A stretch of DNA of 64,000 bases from Paraburkholderia solitsugae (GCF_013177695.1 NZ_WOEY01000032.1:17889-81888); one strand, 5' to 3'; positions 18,914 to 28,391 are shown, counted from the first letter of the stretch. Made by a program: numbers and translations. The notes: generated by a model from the sequence alone, not told the origin.

Positions 18914-20314
18914 TCAATGCAGCCGGATCACCGGATGCACGCGTCGGCGCAACCAATGGCTCGCCGAATCGAGCGCCATGCGTGCGAAGCCGGTCAACGT
19001 CATCACATGGCGGCGATAGATCAGCTTGTAGACGACGGTGGCCAACCAGCCGTCGACGAACACCGGCTGCGTCAGCAAGCTGTTGCTCAGGCTGCCGATC
19101 GTGCCTTCGCGTCCAAAACCGACCAAGGTGCCGGCGTCGCGATAGACGAATTCCGGTAAGGGCTCGTCCGCTATCCGGCACTTCAGCGCACGCGCCAGAA
19201 ACAGCGCTTGCTGATGCGCGACCTGAGCGCGCGGCGCCAGAAACGCGCCCGCATTGTCAGAAGAAGGGCAGGCGGCACAGTCGCCGAGTCCGAAGATGTT
19301 TGCGTCGTTCGTGCATTGCAGCGTTCGGTTCACCTGTATTTGCGCGTTGCGATTCACCGCGATGCCGTCCAGCGTGCGCAACACCGGTGGCCCCGCGATG
19401 CCGGCAGTCCAGATCGCGATGTCGCTGGCGAGCGGCGCGCCTTCATTCGTCAGCACTGCATCGGCGCGCACTTCGGTAACACGTGTTGCGTTCAACACCT
19501 CGACCCCGAGACTGGCGAGCATCTTTTGCGCGCGCGCCGAGATCGTTTCGGCCAGGGCGGGCAGCACGCGTTCGCTGCTTTCGATCAGCCGGATGCGGAA
19601 GTCGCGCACGGGATCAAGTGAAAACGGGCTATAGCGGTTCAAGAGACGCACCGTGTCGCGCACCGCAGCGGCGAGTTCAACGCCCGTTGCACCCGCGCCG
19701 ATGATGTTGATCGACACCGGCGTGTCCGCTTGCGCGGTCCGCGCGCGGCGCGCATGGTTCGCCCGCAGACAGGCGTCGAGCAGCTTGCGGCGAAACGCTT
19801 CCGCATGGGCGACCGATTCGAGCGGCAACGCGTGTTCGGCCGCGCCGGGCACGCCGAAATATTGCGTGACGCTGCCCATGGCCAGCACCAGCGTATCGAA
19901 TGCAAGCTGCCGTGATGGCAGGATTTCGCGGCCGTCGGCGTCGTGGAGCGCATTCAGTGTGATGTGCCGGTTGGTCCGATCGAGCGCGGCAAGTTCGCCC
20001 TGTTCGAATTCGAAACCATGCCGTTGCGCCTGCACCGCATATTGCAGTTGATGCGTGGCCGGATCGAGTTGGCCCGACGCGGCTTCATGCAGCAGGGGCT
20101 TCCAGAAATGCGTCGGCCAGCGATCCACCAGCACGACCTGTGCGAGACCGGCGCGTCCGAGCGTTTCCGACAGACGCGTAGCGAGACCAAGCCCGCCGAC
20201 GCCGCCACCGACGATCACGACGCGATGCACCGCCGCTGGCGTCGATTGAGCCGTTTGCTGCCTTTGCTGTGTGCGTTGCGCGGTAGAGGCTCCCTGCTGA
20301 TCGATTGCGGCCAT
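18914..20314 (-). CDS. ndh: Type II NADH:quinone oxidoreductase (NDH-2)
   Basis: A 466-aa flavoprotein with an FAD-binding VVIVGGGVGGLGLATRL (about residues 32-48) and an NADH-binding IIGAGATGVELAAAVRD in the middle. It carries the NDH-2 landmarks WPTHFWKPLLHEAASG and FGLGDCA. It passes electrons from NADH to quinone at the inner membrane without proton pumping. The first 28 residues are Gln/Thr-rich and probably an extension. It is divergent from the LysR gene at 20470. Confidence 0.88.
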   Translation of the reverse strand: MAAIDQQGASTAQRTQQRQQTAQSTPAAVHRVVIVGGGVGGLGLATRLSETLGRAGLAQVVLVDRWPTHFWKPLLHEAASGQLDPATHQLQYAVQAQRHGFEFEQGELAALDRTNRHITLNALHDADGREILPSRQLAFDTLVLAMGSVTQYFGVPGAAEHALPLESVAHAEAFRRKLLDACLRANHARRARTAQADTPVSINIIGAGATGVELAAAVRDTVRLLNRYSPFSLDPVRDFRIRLIESSERVLPALAETISARAQKMLASLGVEVLNATRVTEVRADAVLTNEGAPLASDIAIWTAGIAGPPVLRTLDGIAVNRNAQIQVNRTLQCTNDANIFGLGDCAACPSSDNAGAFLAPRAQVAHQQALFLARALKCRIADEPLPEFVYRDAGTLVGFGREGTIGSLSNSLLTQPVFVDGWLATVVYKLIYRRHVMTLTGFARMALDSASHWLRRRVHPVIRLH

Positions 20315-20469
20315 GATCCGTATCCTCCTGAAGTTATCTGTGCTGAGCCGGTGAAGGTGTTGGCGGGCTATTCCCGGTATTCATCGGCCTCATCTGTCAG
20401 GGCCAGTATAGAATCGGCGGAAACCGCAGCACAATTTAATGTTTATACAGAATATATAGGTTTTCACTT

Positions 20470-21435
20470 ATGTTAAAAACCGCCACGTTTCGTCAATTGA
20501 AAGCTTTGCATACGGTCGCGAAGCTCGGCAGCGTGTCGCGCGCGGCCGAAGAATTGAAGCTCACGCAACCGGCGGTGTCGCTTCAGGTGCGTCTGCTTGA
20601 AGAGTCCGCGGGGGCGCCGCTGTTGCAGCGGGTGGGCCGTGGCGTGCAACTGACCGCGGCGGGCGAGATCCTCGCGCGCTATGCACTGGAAATCCTCGAT
20701 CTATGGAACGGCGCGGCGGACGATCTCGCCGCGCTGCATGGCGAGCAGGGCGGCACGCTGCGCATCGGCGCGATCACGACCGCGGAATATCTGATCCCGC
20801 CGTTTCTGGTTCGATTCACCGAGTTGCGCCCACAAGTGAAGGTGCAGTTCAAGGTCGGCAATCGCGCCGACATCATCCGCATGCTGGCCACGCACGAGAT
20901 CGACCTCGCGGTGATGGGCAGCGCGCCGCGCGAATTGCGCACGGTGGCGACCGCCTTCGCCAAGCATCCGATGGCGTTCGTCGCCTCGCCCGCCCATGCG
21001 CTGATGAAGAAAAAGCGCCTGTCGCTGGACGATCTGCAAACCGCGAATCTGTTCGTGCGGGAGCGGGGCTCGGGCACGCGCTCAACCGTCGAGAATCTGT
21101 TTCGACTCGCCGGCCACAAGCTGCATATCGGCTCCGAACTCTCGAGTAACGAGGCGATCAAGCAACTGGTCGAGGCGGGTTTGGGGGTTGCGTTTCTGTC
21201 GCTGCATGCATGCTCGCTGGAGTTTCAGGCGGGCCTGCTGGCGTTGCTGCCCTTGCCGGCCAATCCGATCGAGCGCGACTGGTACGTGATGCACGTGTCC
21301 GACAAACGCCTGCCGCACGTCGCCGGCCTGTTCCGCGATTTTCTGATCGAGCACGGCATGTCCGGTGCGGTGCCGGTACCGCTGCCGACCGTCGCCGCGG
21401 CGAAACGGCGCCGTCAGGCGCGCGAGGCAAGTTAG
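20470..21435 (+). CDS. LysR-type regulator, CbbR-like
   Basis: A 321-aa LysR protein with an N-terminal helix-turn-helix (GSVSRAAEELKLTQPAVSLQVRLLEESAG) and a substrate-binding domain resembling the CbbR subgroup (TLRIGAITTAEYLIPPFL). No Calvin-cycle genes are visible nearby. It is divergent from ndh across an AT-rich 155-bp gap and precedes the amine oxidoreductase gene, so either could be its target. Effector unknown. Confidence 0.85.
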   Translation: MLKTATFRQLKALHTVAKLGSVSRAAEELKLTQPAVSLQVRLLEESAGAPLLQRVGRGVQLTAAGEILARYALEILDLWNGAADDLAALHGEQGGTLRIGAITTAEYLIPPFLVRFTELRPQVKVQFKVGNRADIIRMLATHEIDLAVMGSAPRELRTVATAFAKHPMAFVASPAHALMKKKRLSLDDLQTANLFVRERGSGTRSTVENLFRLAGHKLHIGSELSSNEAIKQLVEAGLGVAFLSLHACSLEFQAGLLALLPLPANPIERDWYVMHVSDKRLPHVAGLFRDFLIEHGMSGAVPVPLPTVAAAKRRRQAREAS

Positions 21436-21708
21436 TCTTCACGCGAGGATTCTCGCTATTCGCTTCGACGTTTGCACTCTATCAGGCCCGAAGGAGGCCC
21501 CCGCACGGCCTTTGGTTGCATCCGCAGAGCCTTATTTGACGGGGCTTTTGGGTTACATCGTCCGAAATCAAAGTAAAGGTTGAGCGGCCGATATTTTTGC
21601 CTACACCGTTTGTCTTTACAGTGACGTCGAGACATCTGAGAAAAGTGGACGCCGCATCCCTGTGGCGAGCCATTGTGATTGACCTGGCCGTTACAGGAGT
21701 CGGAGACA

Positions 21709-23100
21709 TTGAGCGAATCAATAAAGCGCGCGTTTGAAGGTGTAAAGCTGTTTCCGTTCTGGCTGGACAATCCGCGTGCACCGGCTGTCGAACGGGAATT
21801 GATTGGTCCGACTTCCGCGGATCTGGTGGTGGTTGGCGGTGGTTTTACCGGACTGTGGGCTGCGATTCAGGCGAAAGAAGCGGACCCGTCGCTCGACGTC
21901 GTGCTGGTCGAAGCAGGGAAGGTGGCCTACGGCGCATCGGGCCGTCCGGGCGGGATCATTTCCACGTCGGTGATGCATGGTCTGCCGAACGCGACAAGGG
22001 TCTTTCCGCAAGACCTCGACGTGCTGGAAAAGCTGGGCCAGGAGAACCTCGACGGCTTCAAGGAATCGTTGACGCGTTACGGCATTGAAGCGGACGTCGA
22101 ATGGAATGGCGAGATGACGGTTGCCGTCGATCCGGGCCACCTCGATCATCTGAAAGGCGATTATGAGTTGCACGTGGCGCATGGGCACGACGTGGTGTTG
22201 CTCGACAGCAAAGGCGCGCGCGAGCAACTCGATTCGCCTTTGTTCGCGGGCGCGATGTGGTCGCGCAATCGCAGCGGCACGATTCACCCGGCGAAGCTCG
22301 CGTGGGGCCTGAAAGCCGCCGCGCTGAAACTCGGGGTGCGTTTGCATGAACACTCGCCGATCACGCGTATGGAAGATCGCGGCGCGACGTTGGTCGTGCA
22401 CACGCAATCTGGCCGCATCGAAACGCCGCGCGTGCTGCTCGGTACCGGCACGGCGGATGTGGGCGTGACCGACATCAAGCGCCGCGTGATGCAGGTGCGC
22501 GATCACATCATCGCGACCGCGCCGTTGAGCGAAGAGCAGATGGCCCGCATTGGCTGGCACAATCGCCAGGGCATTTACGATACGCGTACGCAGCTCAATT
22601 ATTTCCGTCTCACCCAAGACAACCGGATCATCTTCGGCGGCCGTGTGAGTTATCACTTCGGCGGCGATTCGAATCCGGCAGCGGATCGTGACGAGAGCAC
22701 CTACTACAAGCTCGCCGAGGCGTTCTATCGTACCTTCCCGCAACTGGGCGACGTGCGCTTCACCCATGCATGGGGCGGCCCGATCGATTACTGCTCACGC
22801 GGCGCCGTGTTTGCGCGCCGCTATCACGGCGGCAAGAGCGTGTTCGTCGCGGGCTATACGGGTTTTGGCGTGGCGGGCAGCCGCTTTGGTGCGAAGATGG
22901 GCCTCGACATGCTGTGGAATCGCGATACGCTGATTACATCGCTCGATATTTCGCGCAAAGGGCCGTCGTACATTCCGCCGGAGCCGCTGCGCTGGATCGC
23001 CGCGAAGATTACGTTCAACGCGTTCGACGGCGCCGACGATCGCGGCGGCTGGCGGCGTCTGTGGATCAATTCGATCAAGGCGCTCGGTTTCCCGATGTAG
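21709..23100 (+). CDS. FAD-dependent amine/amino-acid oxidoreductase (PuuB/OrdL type)
   Basis: A 463-aa DAO-family flavoprotein with an FAD-binding ADLVVVGGGFTGLWAA segment, the ASGRPGG loop typical of glycine-oxidase/PuuB-like enzymes, and a C-terminal FVAGYTGFGVAGS. It should oxidise an amine or amino acid to an aldehyde or imine. TTG 21709 is chosen because GGAG-rich sequence precedes it and the family N-terminus begins there; TTG 21679 is possible. An aldehyde dehydrogenase and a cupin lie next to it, suggesting a short amine-catabolic route. Confidence 0.85.
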   Translation: MSESIKRAFEGVKLFPFWLDNPRAPAVERELIGPTSADLVVVGGGFTGLWAAIQAKEADPSLDVVLVEAGKVAYGASGRPGGIISTSVMHGLPNATRVFPQDLDVLEKLGQENLDGFKESLTRYGIEADVEWNGEMTVAVDPGHLDHLKGDYELHVAHGHDVVLLDSKGAREQLDSPLFAGAMWSRNRSGTIHPAKLAWGLKAAALKLGVRLHEHSPITRMEDRGATLVVHTQSGRIETPRVLLGTGTADVGVTDIKRRVMQVRDHIIATAPLSEEQMARIGWHNRQGIYDTRTQLNYFRLTQDNRIIFGGRVSYHFGGDSNPAADRDESTYYKLAEAFYRTFPQLGDVRFTHAWGGPIDYCSRGAVFARRYHGGKSVFVAGYTGFGVAGSRFGAKMGLDMLWNRDTLITSLDISRKGPSYIPPEPLRWIAAKITFNAFDGADDRGGWRRLWINSIKALGFPM

Positions 23101-23180
23101 TGGCGGAGGGTGTCGCGAGGGTGTTCACGAGGTGGTCAAGGTACCTGGCGGGTTTTTATTCATTGCCGCCAGAATAAAAA

Positions 23181-23204
23181 AACCGCACCTTAACGGGTGC
23201 GGTT
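23181..23204. terminator. Bidirectional terminator between the oxidoreductase and cupin genes
   Basis: AACCGCACC and GGTGCGGTT pair across a 6-nt loop. The plus strand continues with CTTGTT, and the minus strand continues with seven T, so it can stop transcription from both converging genes. This is the clearest intrinsic terminator in the window. Confidence 0.85.
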
Positions 23205-23236
23205 CTTGTTGAAGCAACGGTGTGATGCAGTGTGCA

Positions 23237-23608
23237 TCAACCGCAGTACACGATGCTGTACTTCTTGGTCGCCACCGGCATATGCCACGTGCCGGAGAAG
23301 CCCTTGTGCAGGATGAAGGCGTCGCCGGCGGCATAGCGTTCGCTGCGGCCGTCGTCGCTGGTGATGACGACTTCGCCCTCGATCAGCACGCAGACTTCGT
23401 GGATCGGCAGGTCGGCCAGCTTCAGCGTGCCCGCATCGCATTGCCACACGCCGGCGGACAGCATGTTGGTCGCGTCCGAAAATGCATTGAGGGCGTGCGG
23501 TGCCTTGGCGCCTTCGAGAATGACGTCGGCGGGATCGTGCAGGGCCGGGTTCAGGCCGGAAGCGCCGGGGCCTTTAGCGTCGATGCGGGTGAAAGTGATG
23601 GTGCTCAT
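23237..23608 (-). CDS. Small cupin protein (EutQ/ureidoglycine-hydrolase-like fold)
   Basis: A 123-aa single-domain cupin with the sequence blocks HEVCVLIEGEVVI and GDAFILHKGFSGTWHM, the two conserved cupin motifs of the cupin_3 type. The start at 23608 has AGGAGA in good position; the longer open frame upstream is not supported. It is divergent from the aldehyde dehydrogenase gene with 195 bp between them. Members often accompany amine or polyamine oxidases; the reaction is unknown. Confidence 0.85.
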   Translation of the reverse strand: MSTITFTRIDAKGPGASGLNPALHDPADVILEGAKAPHALNAFSDATNMLSAGVWQCDAGTLKLADLPIHEVCVLIEGEVVITSDDGRSERYAAGDAFILHKGFSGTWHMPVATKKYSIVYCG

Positions 23609-23803
23609 GTGTCTCTCCTGGTTGATTGGGTTCGATGACGAAATCGAAGCAGAACCGGAGTCTGAGCCAAAGCTGCGTAGCGATGAATTTCGATTTGAAG
23701 ACATTCAGATTGAGCGGCGTCGATGTAAAGCATTCGATACCGCTACGGGCGCGATTTTCGGCCTAACGTCTGACCTAGCACATTCATGTAAAGGACTAAG
23801 CGC

Positions 23804-25240
23804 ATGGAACACGCCAAACAGTTTTATATCGACGGCCAATGGGTCACCCCGCTTGATTCGGCCAAGGGTGCCACGCTCGACGTGATCGATCCTTCCACGG
23901 CCACTGCCTTCGCACAGATTTCGCTCGGCAGCGCAGCCGATGTCGATCGCGCCGTGGCGGCGGCGAAGCGTGCCTTTCCGGCCTACAGCGAGACGACGAT
24001 CGCGCAGCGAATCGATTTGCTGCAAGCGATTCTCGACGTCTACCGCAAGCGCTACGACGACATGGTGCATGCGATCAGCCGCGAGATGGGTGCACCGCTG
24101 CAATACGCGAATGACGCGCAGGCATGGACCGGCGTCGCCCATCTGGAGACAATGATCCGCACGCTCGACACGTTTGAGTTCGAGTACGTAAAGAGCAGCA
24201 TTCTGATCCGCAAGGAAGCGGTCGGCGTGTGCGGGCTGATTACACCGTGGAACTGGCCGGCCTTGCAGATCGCCACCAAGGTCGTGCCCGCGCTGGCGGC
24301 CGGCTGCACGATGGTGCTCAAACCCTCGGAACTGGCGCCGCTCTCCGGCATCCTATTCGCCGAGATCCTCGACGAAGCGGGCGTGCCGGCCGGCGTGTTC
24401 AACCTCGTCAACGGCGAAGGCGCGACGGTGGGCGAGGCGATGTCGCGTCATCCGGACATCGATATGATGTCATTCACCGGTTCGACGCGTGCGGGCGTGC
24501 AGGTCGCCAAGGCCGCGGCGGATACGGTCAAGCGCGTGCATCAGGAACTGGGCGGAAAATCGGCCAACCTGATTCTCGAAGATGCCGATCTGAAGCACGC
24601 TGTGATGCGCGGTGCACGGGCGTGTTTCGACAACAGCGGCCAGTCGTGCGATGCGCCCACCCGCATGTTCGTGCCGCGCGCACGCCTCGCCGAAGCATTG
24701 GCGTATGCGAAGGAGGCCGCTGACGCATTGGTTGTCGGCCCCGCGGATGCGAAGGGTATCGATCTTGGGCCGGTCATCAGCGAACAGCAGTTCGACAAGA
24801 TCCAGCGGCTGATTGGCGTGGGCATCGAAGAGGGCGCGACGCTGGTGGCGGGCGGTCCGGGCCGTCCCGAAGGATTGAAGGATGGCTACTTTGTCCGCCC
24901 GACGGTATTCGGCAACGTCACGCCGAACATGACGATCGCACGCGAAGAGATTTTCGGACCGGTGCTGTCGATTCTCGGCTACGACTCCGAGGACCAGGCG
25001 GTCGCGATGGCCAACGATAGTCTCTACGGTCTCGCGGGCTATGTACAGTCGGCCTCGATCGAGCATGCGTATGCGGTGGCGAAGCGCCTGCGTACCGGGA
25101 CGATCTATCTGAACTACGCGGACTACAACCCCGATGCGCCGTTCGGCGGCTTCAAGCAATCGGGCAATGGCCGCGAGTACGGCGAGTTCGGCCTCGAGGA
25201 CTTTTTGGAGATCAAGGGCGTGGTGGGCTACGCGGATTGA
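23804..25240 (+). CDS. NAD(P)-dependent aldehyde dehydrogenase
   Basis: A 478-aa ALDH-superfamily enzyme with all catalytic elements: TPWNWP (oxyanion Asn), FTGSTRAG (coenzyme loop), general base E248 in HQELGGKS and nucleophile C282 in NSGQSCDAP. Length is typical. It oxidises an aldehyde to the acid, probably the product of the neighbouring amine oxidoreductase at 21709-23100. The exact substrate cannot be told from sequence. Confidence 0.92.
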   Translation: MEHAKQFYIDGQWVTPLDSAKGATLDVIDPSTATAFAQISLGSAADVDRAVAAAKRAFPAYSETTIAQRIDLLQAILDVYRKRYDDMVHAISREMGAPLQYANDAQAWTGVAHLETMIRTLDTFEFEYVKSSILIRKEAVGVCGLITPWNWPALQIATKVVPALAAGCTMVLKPSELAPLSGILFAEILDEAGVPAGVFNLVNGEGATVGEAMSRHPDIDMMSFTGSTRAGVQVAKAAADTVKRVHQELGGKSANLILEDADLKHAVMRGARACFDNSGQSCDAPTRMFVPRARLAEALAYAKEAADALVVGPADAKGIDLGPVISEQQFDKIQRLIGVGIEEGATLVAGGPGRPEGLKDGYFVRPTVFGNVTPNMTIAREEIFGPVLSILGYDSEDQAVAMANDSLYGLAGYVQSASIEHAYAVAKRLRTGTIYLNYADYNPDAPFGGFKQSGNGREYGEFGLEDFLEIKGVVGYAD

Positions 25241-25291
25241 GGCCGCGCGGCGGCCGGCGATGTGGCTCAGTGATGTACCTTAGCCGCGCAA

Positions 25292-25309
25292 GCATAACGA
25301 AAGTTATGC
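25292..25309. promoter_or_regulatory. Palindrome GCATAAC-GAAA-GTTATGC
   Basis: A perfect 7-bp inverted repeat with a GAAA loop, 51 bp after the aldehyde dehydrogenase stop and about 115 bp before the small lipoprotein gene. It may be a transcription-factor operator for the lipoprotein gene or an RNA hairpin with a GNRA loop. No T-run follows, so a terminator is less likely. Confidence 0.45.
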
Positions 25310-25424
25310 GGCCAGTGAGGGACATCACCGCGCCGGCAGCTTCCCGATGGCTGTTCTGAACCTGAGAGCGCGGGTTGAGGGCGTCTATAATCCTCACCGG
25401 AATTCGCCATCGGATCTTGAACCT

Positions 25425-25883
25425 GTGAAAACAACACTCGCTATTGCGCTTGCCGCGCTCGCCCTGAGCGGCTGCATGTCTGCCGAAAAAGAAGAGGCCC
25501 AGGCGCGCGACTTTACCCGCTCCGAGAACCTGCTCGATACCGCGCAGCATAACGCCGCTATTGCCTGCGCGGATCAGACGCAGTGCGACAAGGCCTGGTC
25601 GCTCACGAAGGACTACGTGGCAGCGCATTCTTCCACGTCAATAGTTCGCGCCGACGCTGTAGCGATCGAGACCGACGTTCCGAGCCGCTCGGGGCACGCG
25701 GTCTATTCGGCCACGCGCGTGGCCAAGGGCGGTGGGGCGACGATCACGCTGTATGCGCAGTGCCGTGGCATGTATGGTCCGGATCGCGCGATGGCCTCCG
25801 ACTACGACGATTGCGTCAAGCAGATCGCTCCGACACAAAACGGCTTTGTGCCGTTTCTGCGCCAGCATCTTTCCAGTCAGTAA
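25425..25883 (+). CDS. Small putative lipoprotein of unknown function
   Basis: A 152-aa protein beginning at GTG with a short lipoprotein signal (LAALALSGC, lipidation at C17). The mature part contains paired cysteines (CADQTQC, then CRGMYGPDRAMASDYDDC), suggesting disulfides in the periplasm. I do not recognise a functional family. The upstream extension of the frame would bury the signal, so the GTG start is preferred. It stands alone, converging on the ATP-grasp gene. Confidence 0.78.
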   Translation: MKTTLAIALAALALSGCMSAEKEEAQARDFTRSENLLDTAQHNAAIACADQTQCDKAWSLTKDYVAAHSSTSIVRADAVAIETDVPSRSGHAVYSATRVAKGGGATITLYAQCRGMYGPDRAMASDYDDCVKQIAPTQNGFVPFLRQHLSSQ

Positions 25884-25944
25884 TCCGGCCAGTAAGCCGG
25901 GCAATAGCGGGCGAACGTAGCGAGCAAACTTAGCGGATGGACGT

Positions 25945-27384
25945 TCAGATCGCGGCGTGACGCGTCATCATCCGCTCGAACGCGTCGACGATATGTTGCA
26001 CGTAAGGATTTTTGTGGGCGAGGGCGCCGGTCTCGCGCTCGAAGTGCGCCAGCATGGTCGCGTTCGCTTCGAAGACCAGCACCTGTCCTCCGGGCAGCAC
26101 CGTGAAGTCGATTCCGCCGTAGTCGAGATCGAGCCGCTTGCCGATTGCGGCGATTGCACTCATCACTTGCTCGCCGAGCACGGCGTGCGGATTCTCGATG
26201 AAGCGTCGCTCTTCCCCCAGCTTCCATGGATGGCGTTCCATGTCGGCAGAGTAGTAGTGCACCATCCAGTGCGGCGAAATCGCCAGATGGTAAGGAAACG
26301 GTTCCCGGTCGACAAAAATGATCCGGTATTTGCGGTAGAAGCCGTCGGCACTGCGTGTGTCGCGAAACGCCGTCAGATAGGAAATTCCGGCTTGTGCCGA
26401 CAACCATGTTTCGAGCGCTGCGCGGTTTTCGCATAGCGTTAGCCCGTCGCCGCCGTGCGTCGCGGCGGGACGCGCCAGGACCGGAAAGTCGATGCCGCCC
26501 GCCACGAGCACAGCGTCAGGCGCGGCGCGTGAAGCCGGCGCGGCATCGCTCTGCACGCAAGGCGCCATCTGCACGTCCTGTAGCCCGTCGAGCAGGTGCG
26601 CGGTGCGGTGCCGTTGAGTTCGCGCGACAGCGGCGGGTGGATTGAGCAGGGGCCGCGCGCAACGCGAGACGAAGCGCGCGAGCCGTCCGGCAAGTGGGGC
26701 GGCGATATCCGCATCGCCAATCGCGTTGAACACGAGATCGTAGGCCGGCAGTTGATGGTCTTCTTCGTCGTCGGCGTAGTCGATCGCGTACTTGATGCGG
26801 CAGCAGGTCGTGCCGGGCAGCAGTGCATCGAACGGCACATTGCCGGACGTGTGTGCCGCGCAGAGGATCAGCACCCGGCGCTGCCCGGCGCCGCTTCCCT
26901 CGACAAACACGCGCTGGATCCGGTAGGCACGCTCCCGGTACGCGGCGGCTTCAGCAACGTGTCCAACGCTGGCAAGGATGGCGGCCAGATTCTGGCAGGC
27001 CACCGCGACATGCGGGTCGAGCGTCAGAACGAGGCGGTACCAGTACTCGGCGATCACGTGATCGCCTTTCATAAAGTATCCGGTCGCGACATCGCAGAGA
27101 TTCAGAGCGCTGGCGTTGGGGGCCGCAGCGGCGTAGGCATCCAGCGTGTGGGCGGCGATCAGATGAGCGACCGCACCGAGTTCGTCGCCGTCGGTGCGCC
27201 GGGCTTCAGCAAGGGTGCGGTGACGGGACGGATCGAGCGGCGCGCCGTCGCCGGCACGCCCCGCTGACGCGCCTCCAGGGTGTGCCTTGCGGTCGGCTTC
27301 GTTATGCGGATTCTGGGTCACGGTCGATCGAGATGGCTGCAGGGCGACGCGCCGCTGCGCCCTCGAAGCATAGCGGGCGTGCAT
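25945..27384 (-). CDS. TPR-containing ATP-grasp protein
   Basis: A 479-aa protein. After about 50 disordered residues comes a short TPR-like helical part (about 70-145: GYFMKGDHVIAEYWYRLVLTLDPHVAVACQNLA). An ATP-grasp ligase domain follows, whose end shows GGIDFTVLPGGQVLVFEANATML, the acidic/Asn Mg-ATP binding motif, and YRIIFVDREPFPYHLAI. ATP-grasp enzymes form amide-type bonds through an acyl-phosphate. The start is uncertain since no ribosome site is obvious. It is not in an operon with a recognisable peptide precursor; the substrate is unknown. Confidence 0.75.
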   Translation of the reverse strand: MHARYASRAQRRVALQPSRSTVTQNPHNEADRKAHPGGASAGRAGDGAPLDPSRHRTLAEARRTDGDELGAVAHLIAAHTLDAYAAAAPNASALNLCDVATGYFMKGDHVIAEYWYRLVLTLDPHVAVACQNLAAILASVGHVAEAAAYRERAYRIQRVFVEGSGAGQRRVLILCAAHTSGNVPFDALLPGTTCCRIKYAIDYADDEEDHQLPAYDLVFNAIGDADIAAPLAGRLARFVSRCARPLLNPPAAVARTQRHRTAHLLDGLQDVQMAPCVQSDAAPASRAAPDAVLVAGGIDFPVLARPAATHGGDGLTLCENRAALETWLSAQAGISYLTAFRDTRSADGFYRKYRIIFVDREPFPYHLAISPHWMVHYYSADMERHPWKLGEERRFIENPHAVLGEQVMSAIAAIGKRLDLDYGGIDFTVLPGGQVLVFEANATMLAHFERETGALAHKNPYVQHIVDAFERMMTRHAAI

Positions 27385-27400
27385 GCGATTCAGCTTACAG

Positions 27401-28351
27401 CTACAGCAGCAGTTCGATCGAATGAAACAGCCGGCGCAGTTCGGGGTCTGGTGAGCGCGCGCCTTCGTCGATGACTTCGCGCAAACATTCCAGAAAACAC
27501 TCGGCGGCCGGACTCGTCGGCGCGCCGCGGCGTGACGTGATGCTGACGATGGTTTCGTCCACCGTTTCGCGCAAGGGCAGTGCCCACAGATTCTCTTTCG
27601 CGATAATCACCTCGACGAGCGGCCACGGAAAGATGCTGAGCATGTCGGTGTGCGCGAGCAGGGCCAACACCACGGCCAGCGAATGCGCCAGATGAATCGT
27701 ATGCGGCACACTCATGCCGCGCTTGCGGAATACGTTGTCTGAAATCGATTCGCGGCTTGCCGGGTCCCAGTTCAGCACCCATTCGGCGTCTTCGAGTTCG
27801 AGCAGTGTGCGGCAACCCGCTTTCGGATGATCGCGTCGCGCGACGACCGCTGAATGCGTTGAAAACAGCGGCACGTTGTGAAACTCCGATTGCGGCGAAG
27901 CAGGCGGAGGACGGCCAATCGAAAAATCGAGGCTGCCATCGCGCAAGCGTGGTTGCACGACCGCCAACAGACCCTCGAAGAATTCCAGCTGGACTTCCGG
28001 CATGCGTTGCCGGAACCGCTGCACCGTCGGTGGCAGAAAAGTCAGCGCCACCCATGGCGTGACGCCGATCGACAGTTTGCCGGCCGCTGCGCCGCGCATC
28101 GCTTCAATCTCCGCTTCCGCACGTTGCAACTGGCCGAGCACCAGGCGGGCATGCACGACCAGCGCGCGGCCGAACTCCGTGAACGCGACGCCGCTTGCGC
28201 CGCGCACCAGCAGCGGCGCGTGCAGATCGGCCTCCAGTTCGCGCATGGCCTTGGTCACGGCGGCCGGCGAAAGGTCGAGCGAACGGGCCGCCGCCCGGAT
28301 ACTGCCGGTATCCGCAATGGCCGCTAAGGTACTGAGCTGATGCAGTTTCAT
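27401..28351 (-). CDS. LysR-type regulator of the M20 hydrolase/MFS pair
   Basis: A 316-aa LysR protein (HTH in GSIRAAARSLDLSPAAVTKAMRELEADL) with a usual effector domain. The start MKLHQLSTLAA at 28351 is the family N-terminus; the longer frame upstream is leader. It is transcribed divergently from the amidohydrolase gene, and a 21-bp palindrome lies between them, so it most likely controls that operon and itself. Confidence 0.88.
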   Translation of the reverse strand: MKLHQLSTLAAIADTGSIRAAARSLDLSPAAVTKAMRELEADLHAPLLVRGASGVAFTEFGRALVVHARLVLGQLQRAEAEIEAMRGAAAGKLSIGVTPWVALTFLPPTVQRFRQRMPEVQLEFFEGLLAVVQPRLRDGSLDFSIGRPPPASPQSEFHNVPLFSTHSAVVARRDHPKAGCRTLLELEDAEWVLNWDPASRESISDNVFRKRGMSVPHTIHLAHSLAVVLALLAHTDMLSIFPWPLVEVIIAKENLWALPLRETVDETIVSITSRRGAPTSPAAECFLECLREVIDEGARSPDPELRRLFHSIELLL

Positions 28352-28370
28352 CTGGAAAACCCGTAGAAGA

Positions 28371-28391
28371 GTGGCAACCGCTGGTTGCCAC
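28371..28391. promoter_or_regulatory. Palindromic operator between the LysR and M20 genes
   Basis: Arms GTGGCAACC (28371-28379) and GGTTGCCAC (28383-28391) are perfectly complementary with a 3-nt spacer. The site begins 19 bp upstream of the LysR start and ends 78 bp upstream of the hydrolase start. It is the best candidate for the regulator's binding site. Confidence 0.65.
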
